From: Lacinutrix sp. MedPE-SW
GTDB taxonomy: Bacteria > Bacteroidota > Bacteroidia > Flavobacteriales > Flavobacteriaceae
Assembly: GCF_001874145.1 (NCBI RefSeq)
Contig: NZ_MPCX01000002.1
Location: 1-64,000 of the forward strand
DNA length: 64,000 nt
Direction: 5' to 3'
This document shows, piece by piece, positions 18,318 to 27,986 of the stretch. Every line of letters starts with the position of its first letter. The first letter of the stretch is position 1. The notes beneath the pieces were generated by a model, which was not told the origin of the DNA, searched no databases, and saw only the letters and a list, made by a program, of their open reading frames with translations. A program made the position numbers and the translations under genes.

Positions 18318-19034
18318 TTGTTAACAAAAAAACTCACATACAGACTAGCTCTAATTTTAGGTCTTTTTAGTGTTATAATATCTATAACAGATTTTAGTTA
18401 TTTAGAAGGTTATTTTAAAACATTTTTTCATGCTATAGTTTTAATTGCTTACAGCTGCTTTGCAAAAAAAATTAAGCCTTTATTTTATGTGTTTTATATT
18501 GGTGCAATGGCTGTTGAGTTTATGGATAGCTCAAAGACTTACTTCTTTAACTTCTTTTGGATTTTATTAGGTTATACTGTATGCTTTGTCTCTGGCATAA
18601 TCTTGTTATTACCTTTATTAAAAAAAGGAAAACTAAAACTTAAAGGAATAAATTTACTTATATTTCTAGTTGTTGCTACAGCTTTAACATACATTATATT
18701 CTCATTATATATGCTGTTTATTAATGAGTTAAGCCTTAATAGTTATATGTTTTTTACTATAACTGTACTTTTATTTACTTTTTTTATTTTTTGTTGCTTT
18801 TATATTACTTCAATTAACAATCACCCTAAAGTAATATTATTGTTTTTAACTGGAATAGGTTATTTACTTACTTGTACATCTGGGTTAATTGTGTACTTAT
18901 TTCAAGAAAAAAATGTTGTTTTAGCTCTTACAGTTAATTTTAGCGAATCTCTAGTGCAGTATTGTTTTGGGTTCTTTATGCTAAACTTTCAAACTATAAT
19001 AGATAATGACGATATTATAGAACTGGAAAATTAG
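18318..19034 (+). CDS. Polytopic membrane protein of unknown function (TTG start)
   Basis: 238 residues with seven or eight predicted membrane helices and a short acidic tail (DNDDIIELEN). No motif that I recognise. The size and helix count recall the YhhN/lysoplasmalogenase group, but the conserved acidic residues of that family cannot be placed with confidence. The start is TTG at 18318: the frame has a stop at 18276 and no ATG or GTG between that stop and the first hydrophobic segment, and the first internal Met is near residue 64. It converges on the LpxH-like gene with a 4-bp overlap of stop regions. Confidence 0.65.
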   Translation: MLTKKLTYRLALILGLFSVIISITDFSYLEGYFKTFFHAIVLIAYSCFAKKIKPLFYVFYIGAMAVEFMDSSKTYFFNFFWILLGYTVCFVSGIILLLPLLKKGKLKLKGINLLIFLVVATALTYIIFSLYMLFINELSLNSYMFFTITVLLFTFFIFCCFYITSINNHPKVILLFLTGIGYLLTCTSGLIVYLFQEKNVVLALTVNFSESLVQYCFGFFMLNFQTIIDNDDIIELEN

Positions 19035-19783
19035 TATTCTTTAAGCTCTAGTGTTTCTCCATTGAAAACTCCATAAGTATAATATGTAATCCAATCGCCT
19101 AGATTAATGTATTTTGACGTTTCGTTTAGATTTATATTTAATGGTAAGTGCCTGTGACCAAACACAAAATAATCTGTATGTTTCTCTGTAAGCTTACGTT
19201 TACAATATTGTACTAACCATTCTTTATCTTCTCCTAAAAACTTAGCATCATCATCACCAGAAATAAGTTTATTTTTAACAGATAGGTATTGTGCCAATCG
19301 CACACCTAAATCTGGATGTAACCATCTAAAAAACCATTTTGCAACTGGATTAGTAAATACTTTTTTCATGCGTTTATAGCCTTTATCTCCTGGGCCTAAA
19401 CCATCGCCATGACCAATTAAAAATGTTGAGTTATTAAAAGTAAATTCTTGAGGTTTATGGTAAACTGGTATATTAAGTTCTTCTTCAAAATAACCATTCA
19501 TCCATAGATCATGATTGCCTACAAAATAATAAATAGGAATACCAGAATCGCTAATTTCGGCAAGCTTTCCTAATGTTCTAGTAAAGCCTTTTGGTACTAC
19601 CGTTTTATATTCTGCCCAGAAGTCGAATAAATCACCTAGTAAAAATATTGCCGCTGCATCTTCTTTAATTTCATCTAACCAGGCTACAAACTTTTTTTCC
19701 CTTGGAAAAGATTGTTTTTGTGTTGGTGCTCCTAAATGATTATCTGAAGCAAAGTATATTTTTTTTCCTTTGGGAATTTGCAT
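19031..19783 (-). CDS. UDP-2,3-diacylglucosamine diphosphatase, LpxH-like metallophosphoesterase
   Basis: Lipid A pathway enzyme that hydrolyses UDP-2,3-diacylglucosamine to lipid X and UMP. The 250-residue protein has the full calcineurin-type metal motif set: FASDNHLG, LLGDLFDFW, VGNHDLW, IGHGDGLG, FGHRH. The segment GDLFDFWAEYKT and the C-terminal NLGDW are characteristic of LpxH in Bacteroidetes. The first motif reads DNH rather than the DLH or DxH with Leu of E. coli. It is 2 bp downstream of queD and last in the leftward MATE-peptide-queD-lpxH unit. The symbol lpxH is probable, not certain. Confidence 0.85.
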   Translation of the reverse strand: MQIPKGKKIYFASDNHLGAPTQKQSFPREKKFVAWLDEIKEDAAAIFLLGDLFDFWAEYKTVVPKGFTRTLGKLAEISDSGIPIYYFVGNHDLWMNGYFEEELNIPVYHKPQEFTFNNSTFLIGHGDGLGPGDKGYKRMKKVFTNPVAKWFFRWLHPDLGVRLAQYLSVKNKLISGDDDAKFLGEDKEWLVQYCKRKLTEKHTDYFVFGHRHLPLNINLNETSKYINLGDWITYYTYGVFNGETLELKEY

Positions 19784-19785
19784 AC

Positions 19786-20238
19786 TTATTTATTTTCTGT
19801 CGCGTACCACTCTGCATACGAACTTTCTGTTTCTTGAAGTTTTAAAGAGTGTAATTGTATATTATCTGGTAAACGTTTTTTTATTTTTTCGGCAAAATCT
19901 ACAACCATCATTTCACTTGTGGGCTGGTAATCTACCAATAGTACGTTGTGACCTCTATCGCTTAATTCTTTAGCTAACTCAACATGTGGTGTGTTTTTAT
20001 TAAACACTGTAGCATGATCAAACACATCTACAACTTCTTCTTTTACTATTTTTTTTAAATCTGAAAAATCTATAACCATTCCAAATTTAACATTATTAGT
20101 GTCTGTAATAGGTTGCCCAAAAACTGTTACCGAAAGTTTGTAACTATGTCCGTGTACGTTTTTACACTTACCATCATAACCGTAAAGCGCATGGCCAGTT
20201 TCAAACGAAAAGAGTTTGGTAATTCTAATATTTGCCAT
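19786..20238 (-). CDS. queD: 6-carboxytetrahydropterin synthase / 6-pyruvoyl-tetrahydropterin synthase family (QueD)
   Basis: Converts 7,8-dihydroneopterin triphosphate to 6-carboxytetrahydropterin, the second step to queuosine. The 150 residues include the zinc ligands and catalytic cysteine in FSFETGHALYGYDGKCKNVHGHSY: one His from GHA, two from HGH, and the Cys before NVHGH. A C-terminal ETESSYAEW contains the pterin-anchoring glutamate. Other queuosine genes (queC, queE) are not near. The A of its ATG is the last base of the upstream 33-codon ORF (TAATG), so it is translationally coupled to that peptide. Confidence 0.92.
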   Translation of the reverse strand: MANIRITKLFSFETGHALYGYDGKCKNVHGHSYKLSVTVFGQPITDTNNVKFGMVIDFSDLKKIVKEEVVDVFDHATVFNKNTPHVELAKELSDRGHNVLLVDYQPTSEMMVVDFAEKIKKRLPDNIQLHSLKLQETESSYAEWYATENK

Positions 20239-20339
20239 TATCTGCGATTTCTATATCTATTAAAAACATAGATAATGATTATTACTAAGGCTAAGATGGC
20301 AAAAAAACCACTACCGCCTAAAAAATTTAATATTTCCAT
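20238..20339 (-). CDS. Small single-span membrane peptide, 33 residues, coupled to queD
   Basis: An uninterrupted ATG-to-TAA frame between the MATE gene and queD. Its product starts MEILNFLGGSGFFAIL, continues with a hydrophobic run (ALVIIIIYVF) and ends in a basic tail NRYRNRR, a plain type of single-pass membrane peptide with the basic end inside. The stop TAA overlaps the queD start (TAATG at 20240-20236), and the ATG is 34 bp after the MATE stop. The spacing and overlap argue for real translation. Function unknown. It is below the usual length cut-off and easily missed. Confidence 0.65.
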   Translation of the reverse strand: MEILNFLGGSGFFAILALVIIIIYVFNRYRNRR

Positions 20340-20373
20340 AAAGTTATATTTTAATGCGCTTTAAGTGGCAAAG

Positions 20374-21708
20374 TTAACCCTTTTGAGATAGTGGTAAAAA
20401 TTCTTTCCTGAATTTTATAATTAATGGTATACCTCGAGCAACTATCCAGAGTGTAAAAGCAATAAAAACACCTAAAATTTTAAAGTTGTTTTTATCTAAA
20501 ATATATAATGCAGGAATAAATACTAAAAAGGTTGCTATTAATAATAGGTTTCTAAGATCTTTCATTTTTCCTAATCCTTTAAACATTCCATCAAAAATAA
20601 AGGCCAATGCGCACAGTGGTTGCATAGCAAGTACTAACCAAAACACGCTATAAAATTGTTTTAAAACTTCTGGTTGTTTAGTAAAAATTTTTCCTATTGA
20701 TAAGTAAAAAAGACTACCTATACAAGCCATAATTATACCTACAATAATACCATACTTTATTAATTTATTACTTAAGCTTATTAATTTACTATATTCTTTA
20801 CCGCCTAATAATTTTCCAGACAAAATATTACCTGCACTTGCATAACCATCTATTAAAAAAGCTCCTAAAAACCATAAATTTATAGCTATTGTATAAGCTG
20901 CAATATATTCTTTACCATAATTTGTAGCAAAACTAGTCGCTAAATATAGTGTTACATTTAATGCTATTGTTCTAATTATTAAATTACCAATCATAGCTAA
21001 GAAACGCGTAATTTCTTTATTAAATGGAAATGAAACCAATAGCGGAATATTTGTTTTTTTTAATAAATAATAAGCTGATAATATTGCCATAAAAAATTGT
21101 GAAGCCACACTTGCAAAAGCTGCTCCTTTAATATGCATGGCTGGTATTAAATTTGAAACACCATACACTAAAACATAATCTAAAATAATGTTTGTACTCG
21201 CTCCAATAATTGCAATAATCATTGGATAAAAAGTATTTTGCAAACCTCTAAATGCGCCAAAAACAGCAATTGTAAATAATGTAAACGGAAAACCAAATAC
21301 TCTAATTTTATAATATTCTATGGCATAATCTAAAATAAGATTTTCGGCGTTATAAAATTTAAAAATATAACCAGCAAATGGGTAGGTAATAAATATTATA
21401 ACAATACTTAACGCAGTAATTATAAATATGGCTTGCGACGGTAAGTTTTTAATTTCTTCTAATTTATTAGCACCTAAATATTGAGAAACAATAGATGATA
21501 ACGCACTTCTTGTTTGGCCAAATACCCAAATAAGCATAGATAAAAACGTAGATACAATACCAACTGCCGCTAAAGCTTCTGTAGCATTTAGGTTTACATT
21601 TCCAATAATCGCTGCATCTGTTAATGATAAAATTGGCTCAGACACTCCTGCTATAAGTGCTGGTATGGCAAGTTTATTTATATGTTTTAAACTAATATTA
21701 GTACTCAA
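20374..21708 (-). CDS. MATE family efflux transporter
   Basis: A multidrug/toxin extrusion transporter of the DinF-like branch. About 12 hydrophobic helices; N-terminal signature LAIPALIAGVSEPILSLTD followed by AAIIGN, and the mirrored ANILSGKLLGG in the second half. The frame has no ATG near its beginning: a TAG stop lies immediately upstream of 21732. Initiation must therefore use TTG at 21708 (MSTNISLKHINK, preferred, A-rich upstream) or TTG at 21732 (adds eight residues). First gene of a leftward unit with the small peptide, queD and the LpxH-like gene. The cargo is unknown. Confidence 0.88.
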   Translation of the reverse strand: MSTNISLKHINKLAIPALIAGVSEPILSLTDAAIIGNVNLNATEALAAVGIVSTFLSMLIWVFGQTRSALSSIVSQYLGANKLEEIKNLPSQAIFIITALSIVIIFITYPFAGYIFKFYNAENLILDYAIEYYKIRVFGFPFTLFTIAVFGAFRGLQNTFYPMIIAIIGASTNIILDYVLVYGVSNLIPAMHIKGAAFASVASQFFMAILSAYYLLKKTNIPLLVSFPFNKEITRFLAMIGNLIIRTIALNVTLYLATSFATNYGKEYIAAYTIAINLWFLGAFLIDGYASAGNILSGKLLGGKEYSKLISLSNKLIKYGIIVGIIMACIGSLFYLSIGKIFTKQPEVLKQFYSVFWLVLAMQPLCALAFIFDGMFKGLGKMKDLRNLLLIATFLVFIPALYILDKNNFKILGVFIAFTLWIVARGIPLIIKFRKEFLPLSQKG

Positions 21709-21966
21709 AATTATTTTGTATTTAAAAAACAACTAAGGTCGTTAGTTTTAATGTAACATGAAATATTACACACTTATAAATTCAATATTTTTTGTAATTA
21801 AAACATATTATATTTACAATTATTTTTTTTAACACACTGAAAAACAGACATAACCTTTTTTAAAAACTAAATTTTATTATATTGCGTATATAGAATGTTC
21901 AGCTATTAATTTTCTATTTTTAGTTGTACTTGACTTTTTTTTGATAACCACCCAAATTAACAAAAA

Positions 21967-24324
21967 ATGCGGCAAGTATTAATTTTCGTGCTCTGTACTA
22001 TTCATTGTATTTGTTTAGCACAAAACCCACCTTATAATCCTTTACATAGTAAAGGTAAGCTTTACGAGTACACAAGTTTTGCAAATACTTCAAATTCTAA
22101 TGTATCTATAAATGATATTATTTTGGGCGAAGCTAACCTTGAGTTTAAACCATTAACATTAGACAATGAAAGTGTTGGCTTTACAACAGATAATTATTGG
22201 CTAAATTTTAAATTAGAAAATCCTTCAAACGAAACTAAAATTTATTATTTACAAACTGCTAGACCAGTAACAGATGTTGCTAATTTATACCAAATACACA
22301 ACAATAAAATTTCACATTTTAAAAGTGGAGATACAACACCGTTTAACGAAAGACAGGTACAGCATAGAAAAACAATTTTTAAAATTGAGCTTCCTAAAAA
22401 TAGTATTCAACAATTTTACATTCATTTAAAAAGTGATGGAGAAACATTAAATCTACCATTAATTTTACATACAGAAAATCAATTTTGGAAATCTAATTAT
22501 AATCAACAATTATTTTTAGGCTTTTTTTATGGCTTATTATTTTTGGCAGCAATAGTTTATTTGTTTTTTTACACAAGCCTATCTAATAAAACCTTTTTAT
22601 ATTACAGCATTTATGTGCTCTCTATAGCTTTATTACAATCTGCTTTAGACGGTTTAATTTTTCAATATATACTGCCATCTGGTGGTTTTTTAAATAATCG
22701 AGCAGTACTAACTGCAGGCTTATTTTCTAACTTTTTTCTGTTAAAATATTGCGAGCATTTTTTAAAAATTAGAAAGAGAACAAAATATATAAAAGTTGTT
22801 TTTAAAATACTTTATACTATAATAATCGCATTATGTATTTTATTATTTATTAATGACCAAACAAAGGTATGGGTTTATCCAATGAGTAATATAAATGGTA
22901 TGCTAAGTTTAATTGTAATTCTTACTACCTTATTCTATTTACGCTTTAAAAATTATAAAGTAGATGTTTATTTTACTATTGGTATCTTTTTTTTAATTAT
23001 TGGCCTACTTGGCTTTTTAATGAATAATTTAAGTCTTCTACCTAATAATTTTTTAACACTAAATAGTGCTAAGTTTGGCATTGCTTTAGAAGTAATCTTT
23101 TTATCTCTATCTATGACAAATTTAATTAGAGATTTACGCTTAGAAAAAGAAGAGTCTCAAGTTTTAGCTTTAAATAAATCTGAAGAAATTAGTGAGCTTA
23201 AAAGTTATTTTATGTCTAATATTAGTCATGAATTTAGAACACCTATAAATGCAATTATGGGTATTGCAGATGATGAGTTAAGTAAAAATCAAAATAACGA
23301 AATGCTTAAAAATTTTCAAGTTATTAAGCATGCATCACTAAGTCTACTAAGTAATATTAACGATATTTTAGATTTTGAAAAAATTGAAAAAGGAGAACTA
23401 AAACTTAGAAACGAAGCATTTAACCCAAAGAAATCTATTATTCAAATTAGTGACAATTGGAAGCGAATGGCAGAAAAAAAGGGTTTGAAATACAATGTTA
23501 ATATTGAAGATACTCTTCCAGAAATTTTAGAAGGTGACCCAGAGCGTTTTTCTCAAATTATAAATAATGTACTTAGTAATGCCGTTAAGTTCACAAACTT
23601 TGGAAAAATAGACTTTAGCGTTTCAAGCACTTTAAAAACTAAAAAAACAGCTAGAATCTCTATAAAAATTTTAGATACTGGAGTTGGTATTAAAAGTGAC
23701 CAAAAACAAAATCTATTTAATAGTTTTGGGCAAATGCGACTAAACAACAAAAGGAGTTTTGGTGGTGTTGGATTAGGGCTAAGTATTGTTAAACATTTAG
23801 TCGATTTATATGGAGGAACCATAACTATAGATAGTGAATTTGGAAAAGGAACCATTGTCGCTATAACCTTAGATTTAAAAGTAAAACAGCAAAAAAGTAT
23901 TAAAGAGGAAACCTTAAAAAAGCTTAGTACAGAAGTTAAAATTTTGGTTGTTGAAGACAATACAATGAACCAAATTATAATGAAAAAAATGCTTACAACA
24001 CTAGCCATTACAAACTTTAAAGTAGCATCAAACGGTAAGGAAGCAATAGAGCTTTTAGAAAATTATAATTTTGATATTATTTTAATGGATTTACAAATGC
24101 CAATAATGGACGGTTATGAAACTACTTCTTTAATTAGAAACGACGTTGCTATGCACAACATTAAAAATATACCAATTATAGCTGTAACGGCAGATACTAC
24201 AGATGGCGCTAGAGAAAAAGTTAAAAATGTTGGTATGAATGATTATATAACAAAACCTGTAAATAGAGAGGTATTATACAGTAAAATACTAGAGCAGAAA
24301 AGAAGCATATTAAAAATAGCTTAG
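21967..24324 (+). CDS. Hybrid sensor histidine kinase/response regulator with 7TMR-DISM sensor
   Basis: 785 residues, inner membrane. Signal peptide (to about 19), extracellular 7TMR-DISMED2 beta-sandwich (about 30-160, with NYWLNFKLENPS), a seven-helix 7TMR-DISM block (about 170-385), a short coiled coil, then the kinase. Phosphoacceptor His421 lies in SNISHEFRTP; ATPase boxes are N (NNVLSNAVKFT), G1 (DTGVGI) and G2 (GVGLGLSIVK). A C-terminal receiver domain (about 655-775) carries phosphoacceptor Asp708 in ILMDLQMP and the conserved Lys in TKP. DISMED2 domains are thought to bind carbohydrates or similar ligands. No DNA-binding output domain and no adjacent partner regulator, so the phosphorelay target is elsewhere. 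Stops overlap with the convergent hydrolase by 4 bp. Confidence 0.93.
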   Translation: MRQVLIFVLCTIHCICLAQNPPYNPLHSKGKLYEYTSFANTSNSNVSINDIILGEANLEFKPLTLDNESVGFTTDNYWLNFKLENPSNETKIYYLQTARPVTDVANLYQIHNNKISHFKSGDTTPFNERQVQHRKTIFKIELPKNSIQQFYIHLKSDGETLNLPLILHTENQFWKSNYNQQLFLGFFYGLLFLAAIVYLFFYTSLSNKTFLYYSIYVLSIALLQSALDGLIFQYILPSGGFLNNRAVLTAGLFSNFFLLKYCEHFLKIRKRTKYIKVVFKILYTIIIALCILLFINDQTKVWVYPMSNINGMLSLIVILTTLFYLRFKNYKVDVYFTIGIFFLIIGLLGFLMNNLSLLPNNFLTLNSAKFGIALEVIFLSLSMTNLIRDLRLEKEESQVLALNKSEEISELKSYFMSNISHEFRTPINAIMGIADDELSKNQNNEMLKNFQVIKHASLSLLSNINDILDFEKIEKGELKLRNEAFNPKKSIIQISDNWKRMAEKKGLKYNVNIEDTLPEILEGDPERFSQIINNVLSNAVKFTNFGKIDFSVSSTLKTKKTARISIKILDTGVGIKSDQKQNLFNSFGQMRLNNKRSFGGVGLGLSIVKHLVDLYGGTITIDSEFGKGTIVAITLDLKVKQQKSIKEETLKKLSTEVKILVVEDNTMNQIIMKKMLTTLAITNFKVASNGKEAIELLENYNFDIILMDLQMPIMDGYETTSLIRNDVAMHNIKNIPIIAVTADTTDGAREKVKNVGMNDYITKPVNREVLYSKILEQKRSILKIA

Positions 24325-25163
24325 TTAAAAATAAAACTAATACTTTTTTCCACAACTTGTTTTAATTTTTCTGGCATAGTATTATTTTGCCAAGGATGCT
24401 TGGCTCCAAAAACATGATCACTATTATTTACAATAAATAACTCACTTTTAGCATTCCAACTATTAAGGCATTCTGCCTCATGAAACTTAATTGAAGGATC
24501 ATTTTTTGCATGTATAATTAAAAAAGGAATTTTAAGTTTTTTTGCAGCATTCTCAATATTTAACCGGTTTTCATTGGCCTTAAAATCTTCATAAAACTGA
24601 AAGTTATGAGGCATTTTTTGGTTTGTTCTTCCATTTAAAACATATTTAACACCTGTTTTTCTCCAATTTTCTAAATCTCCTATAGTTGAAGATCTTTTAG
24701 AGAAATTGCAAACACTAGCCCAAGTTATTAATTTAGATAATCTAGAGTCTTCACTGGCTTTAATTATAGAAATTCCACCTCCACGAGAGTGACCAATTAC
24801 AGTTATATTATTAACATCTATTTCTTTTCTATATTTAAATTTAGAGGATAGCAAATGGTTAATAATTGCATCTAAATCGTCAAGCTCTTTAGTGTAATTA
24901 TTTTCTGCAAAAGCATCTAAGTCTGGAAAATCTATTGGATTGTTTATGGTGCCGCCATTGTGTGAAAAGTTGAATTTTACAAAAAACAAATTGGCTTCCA
25001 TAAATGTTTTTGCTACCAAATCCCAGCTTCCCCAATCTTTAAAACCCTTATACCCATGACAAAAAATTATTATTGGTTTTTGCTGCGTGTTTTCTTTAAA
25101 GAAAAGATCAAAAACAATTGGTTTTTTTATTTTACGTTTTAGCACTAGGTTTTTAGAAATCAT
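24321..25163 (-). CDS. Alpha/beta hydrolase
   Basis: A 280-residue cytosolic serine hydrolase. The nucleophile is the Ser in GHSRGGG, the acid the Asp in HAKNDPSIKF, and the base the His in NNSDHVFG; the oxyanion segment FCHGYKGFKDWG is near residue 35. Bacterial relatives act on acyl esters or peptides; no substrate can be proposed. Its ATG overlaps the stop of the AddB-like gene by one base (TAATG at 25165-25161), so it is translated from the same message. A role in DNA repair is not implied. Confidence 0.85.
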   Translation of the reverse strand: MISKNLVLKRKIKKPIVFDLFFKENTQQKPIIIFCHGYKGFKDWGSWDLVAKTFMEANLFFVKFNFSHNGGTINNPIDFPDLDAFAENNYTKELDDLDAIINHLLSSKFKYRKEIDVNNITVIGHSRGGGISIIKASEDSRLSKLITWASVCNFSKRSSTIGDLENWRKTGVKYVLNGRTNQKMPHNFQFYEDFKANENRLNIENAAKKLKIPFLIIHAKNDPSIKFHEAECLNSWNAKSELFIVNNSDHVFGAKHPWQNNTMPEKLKQVVEKSISFIFN

Positions 25164-27916
25164 TACACTTCTTTTTCAATAAAATTAATATCTGGATTAC
25201 AAATTTCTATAATAAGTTTCTTTAACTCTTCAAAAAAACTAGTTAATGTTTCCTTTGTTATTAAAGTGTCTTTAATATTTCCTTTTGGTGTTTCTTTTTT
25301 TGTGAATTTTAAAAACCCTGCATTTAAATTTTTAAATGAAATAATACCTGCTTCTATTGGAAAGTTTAATGGTTTTTCTTTATTCATCATATAAGCGTAT
25401 GCTAATATTTGAAAGCTTTTACTATACTTTTTATAATCGGTAGTTAAATCTTCCCAATCTATAACAGCAACTTGATTGCCCTCTACTTTTCCTGTTTTAT
25501 AATCTATAATTCTAGTTATTCCATTATACTCGTCTACTCGATCTACAGTTCCTTTTAACCGTACATTAAAATTTAATTCTGGAATTTTTAAATTAATTTC
25601 GCTACGGTTTTCTAGTGCAATAATTTTTATGGTATTTCCTTGTTTTAAATCTTTTAACTCTAAGTCTAAAAAGTTTTCTACGTAGCGTTTTGCAATTTCA
25701 AAAATGATTAAATTTTTACCTTTACTCATATCTCCATCTGCGTAAACTTTTAAGAAATTACTGCTAATTGTTGTACTTACTAAAGGCTTCATATTTGTTA
25801 TATCTTGTGCCTTTAAATACTTACCAATAAATGGCTTGTAAAGTGCCTCTAAACTATCATGAACAACTGTTCCCATAGTATTTGCTGCAATAGTTTCTTC
25901 TACTTCTTCTAAATCTTTTATTCCTAATACGTTTTGATAATAAAAATCTAAGGGATTACGGATATAATTGGTGAGTGATGACGGCGAAAAGCCTCTAGCT
26001 GCAATGTGCTTTAATTGCTTAACTACAGCATCTGTTTTATTTATTTCTTTTAGATTTAGGTTGATTTTAGGTACAGTTGGAGCTATAATATTATGTTTTA
26101 TATCATGAATATTTTCTAACTCTAGTTGGTTTATAAATCTACTCTTTTCTCCTCCAGTTAACACATCTACTTCTGTGTTATATAAAATATATACATTTTT
26201 AGCACGTTGTAGTAATCTATAAAAATGATATGTATAAACGGCGTCTTTTTCTTTATAAGTGGGTAAGTTGTTTTCTAATTTAACATCAAAAGGAATAAAA
26301 GAATTATTTGTTTTTCCAGATGGTAAAACACCTTCATTTACACTTGAAATTATTACATTATCAAAATCTAAAACTCTAGATTCTAACATACCCATTATTT
26401 GCAAACCTTGTAAAGGCTCGCCTTGAAAATCTAAAGTTTCAGAGCTCAGCAACTCATTATAAACACTAAACAAAGCCGAAACATCATTTATATGACCATA
26501 AGTATTATTTAACCTATAAAGTTCATTAAACAACGTGTTAAACCTAAACAGATACTCTAAAGAAATTAGGTTGTTTTCTTTTTCTATTGTTAGATATTCC
26601 TTTATTGTTTTAATTAAACTAAATGTTTGCTCTATTGCGGTACTTGCATTATTGTTCCAATTAGAAAATACAAGCTTTAAAATATTATTATCTCCTTCGT
26701 TATATTTTATTAAATCTTCTAAAGAGATATATACTAAATTATTTTTTTGAATTTTTTCTATTAGTTGCGAAGCATGATTTGTTGTTTCATTATTAAATAA
26801 TGGTCTAATAAATTGATGAGATAATACAGCTATAACGTCTTTATAATAAAAATTATTTGTGTGCTTTTTATGTATTGAAAAAAGTTGTTCAAATAATGAT
26901 GCTAAAGGAATTGAATTTAATGGAAAACCCATGGTAACATTAAGCTTTTTAATGTCTAATGGTATAGAGTTTAGCACCGGAATTAATAAATTCTCATCGC
27001 CAAGTACAACGGCGGTACTTTTAAAATCTGGATTTTTAGAGCCTATTTTTTCTAAAATGTTTCCTATAGCTTTTGCTTGCCCTATATTTTTAGGTACACC
27101 TAATATTTCTATATTTTTATTGGTAGTATAATTATTAGACTCCCAATTAAATGAATGCTTTTTAAAATATTTCCAATTATGTTTATGTCCTCTTGTAAAT
27201 AATCCTGCATCGTGTATTTTATTGTCTATAAATACTTTATCTATATCCCAATATATATAGGCTAGATTGTTTTCAAGTAGATTTTGAATAATTGTTTCTT
27301 CTGCAGTATTTAAGGCATTAAACCCTAAAAAAACATGTGTTTTTGATGTTGTAGATATATAGCTTTCTATATTATTTACAGCTTCTCTATATACAAGTCC
27401 CTGATAACCTATTTTTTTACTAATAAGTGCTTTGTTATAATGCTTGTAATATACTTTTAGTTTATCCCAAAACTTTAAATAGTTTTTTACAACATCTGTT
27501 TTATTATCATCAAGAGACCAGTGATCTAAAGTTTTAATAGCACTTAAGTAATCGAATATTTTATCTTGAGGAATAAGATATCTATCAATTTCATTGAAGT
27601 CTTGTAGTAATATTTGAGCCCATTTTGAAAAACTTTCAAAGGATTCCTGCTCTGCTTTAGGAGTTAAAGATATATAAGAATTATAAAACTCAAATAAAAG
27701 CTCTGTATTTAATGTAGATTTAAGTTGTGCTAATTCTTCTACAAATTCTTCTATGCTTAAAATATAAGGAGAAAAAATAGTTTCTTTTACTACTGCTGAT
27801 AATTCCTGCCTTAAAAAAACACCTGCACGTTTACTTGGTAAAATAAAGTGAATGTTAGAAAGGTTTTCACCTTTATTTTTTAAATCTGTTAATACATCAA
27901 AAATAAAACTCTTCAT
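25163..27916 (-). CDS. AddB-like PD-(D/E)XK nuclease/helicase-scaffold protein
   Basis: 917 residues. N-terminal part (1-300) resembles the inactivated helicase domain of AddB: it opens FIFDVLTDLKNKG, then IHFILPSKRAGVFLRQEL where a Walker A lysine motif would be, but GKT/S is not kept. The C-terminal third is a RecB-type nuclease: SPSSLTNYIRNPLDFYY, a D in DRVDEY, and the D-YKTGK core (IIDYKTGK). Unlike Firmicutes AddB, no four-cysteine iron-sulfur cluster is visible. The AddA-like partner lies 2.8 kb upstream on the same strand (30768-33926), with kbl and an ompA gene in between. The Bacteroidetes double-strand-break resection enzyme is probably this pair. Confidence 0.8.
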   Translation of the reverse strand: MKSFIFDVLTDLKNKGENLSNIHFILPSKRAGVFLRQELSAVVKETIFSPYILSIEEFVEELAQLKSTLNTELLFEFYNSYISLTPKAEQESFESFSKWAQILLQDFNEIDRYLIPQDKIFDYLSAIKTLDHWSLDDNKTDVVKNYLKFWDKLKVYYKHYNKALISKKIGYQGLVYREAVNNIESYISTTSKTHVFLGFNALNTAEETIIQNLLENNLAYIYWDIDKVFIDNKIHDAGLFTRGHKHNWKYFKKHSFNWESNNYTTNKNIEILGVPKNIGQAKAIGNILEKIGSKNPDFKSTAVVLGDENLLIPVLNSIPLDIKKLNVTMGFPLNSIPLASLFEQLFSIHKKHTNNFYYKDVIAVLSHQFIRPLFNNETTNHASQLIEKIQKNNLVYISLEDLIKYNEGDNNILKLVFSNWNNNASTAIEQTFSLIKTIKEYLTIEKENNLISLEYLFRFNTLFNELYRLNNTYGHINDVSALFSVYNELLSSETLDFQGEPLQGLQIMGMLESRVLDFDNVIISSVNEGVLPSGKTNNSFIPFDVKLENNLPTYKEKDAVYTYHFYRLLQRAKNVYILYNTEVDVLTGGEKSRFINQLELENIHDIKHNIIAPTVPKINLNLKEINKTDAVVKQLKHIAARGFSPSSLTNYIRNPLDFYYQNVLGIKDLEEVEETIAANTMGTVVHDSLEALYKPFIGKYLKAQDITNMKPLVSTTISSNFLKVYADGDMSKGKNLIIFEIAKRYVENFLDLELKDLKQGNTIKIIALENRSEINLKIPELNFNVRLKGTVDRVDEYNGITRIIDYKTGKVEGNQVAVIDWEDLTTDYKKYSKSFQILAYAYMMNKEKPLNFPIEAGIISFKNLNAGFLKFTKKETPKGNIKDTLITKETLTSFFEELKKLIIEICNPDINFIEKEV

Positions 27917-27930
27917 TGTATAAAAATAAA

Positions 27931-27958
27931 AAACGCTTCGGTAAACCGAAGCGTTTTT
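27931..27958 (-). terminator. Intrinsic terminator of the major OmpA gene
   Basis: Stem CGCTTCGG / CCGAAGCG (27934-27941 with 27946-27953), loop TAAA, flanked by A run and T run. It lies 29 bp past the ompA stop (27987), separating that gene from the AddB-like gene. Confidence 0.92.
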
Positions 27959-27986
27959 AATAACTTATTTAAAAGTATAGAGAAAC

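Noticed and set aside
23553-24008. 151-residue minus-strand ORF inside the histidine kinase gene
   Set aside because: It is antisense to intact HATPase and receiver motifs; no promoter and no start context.
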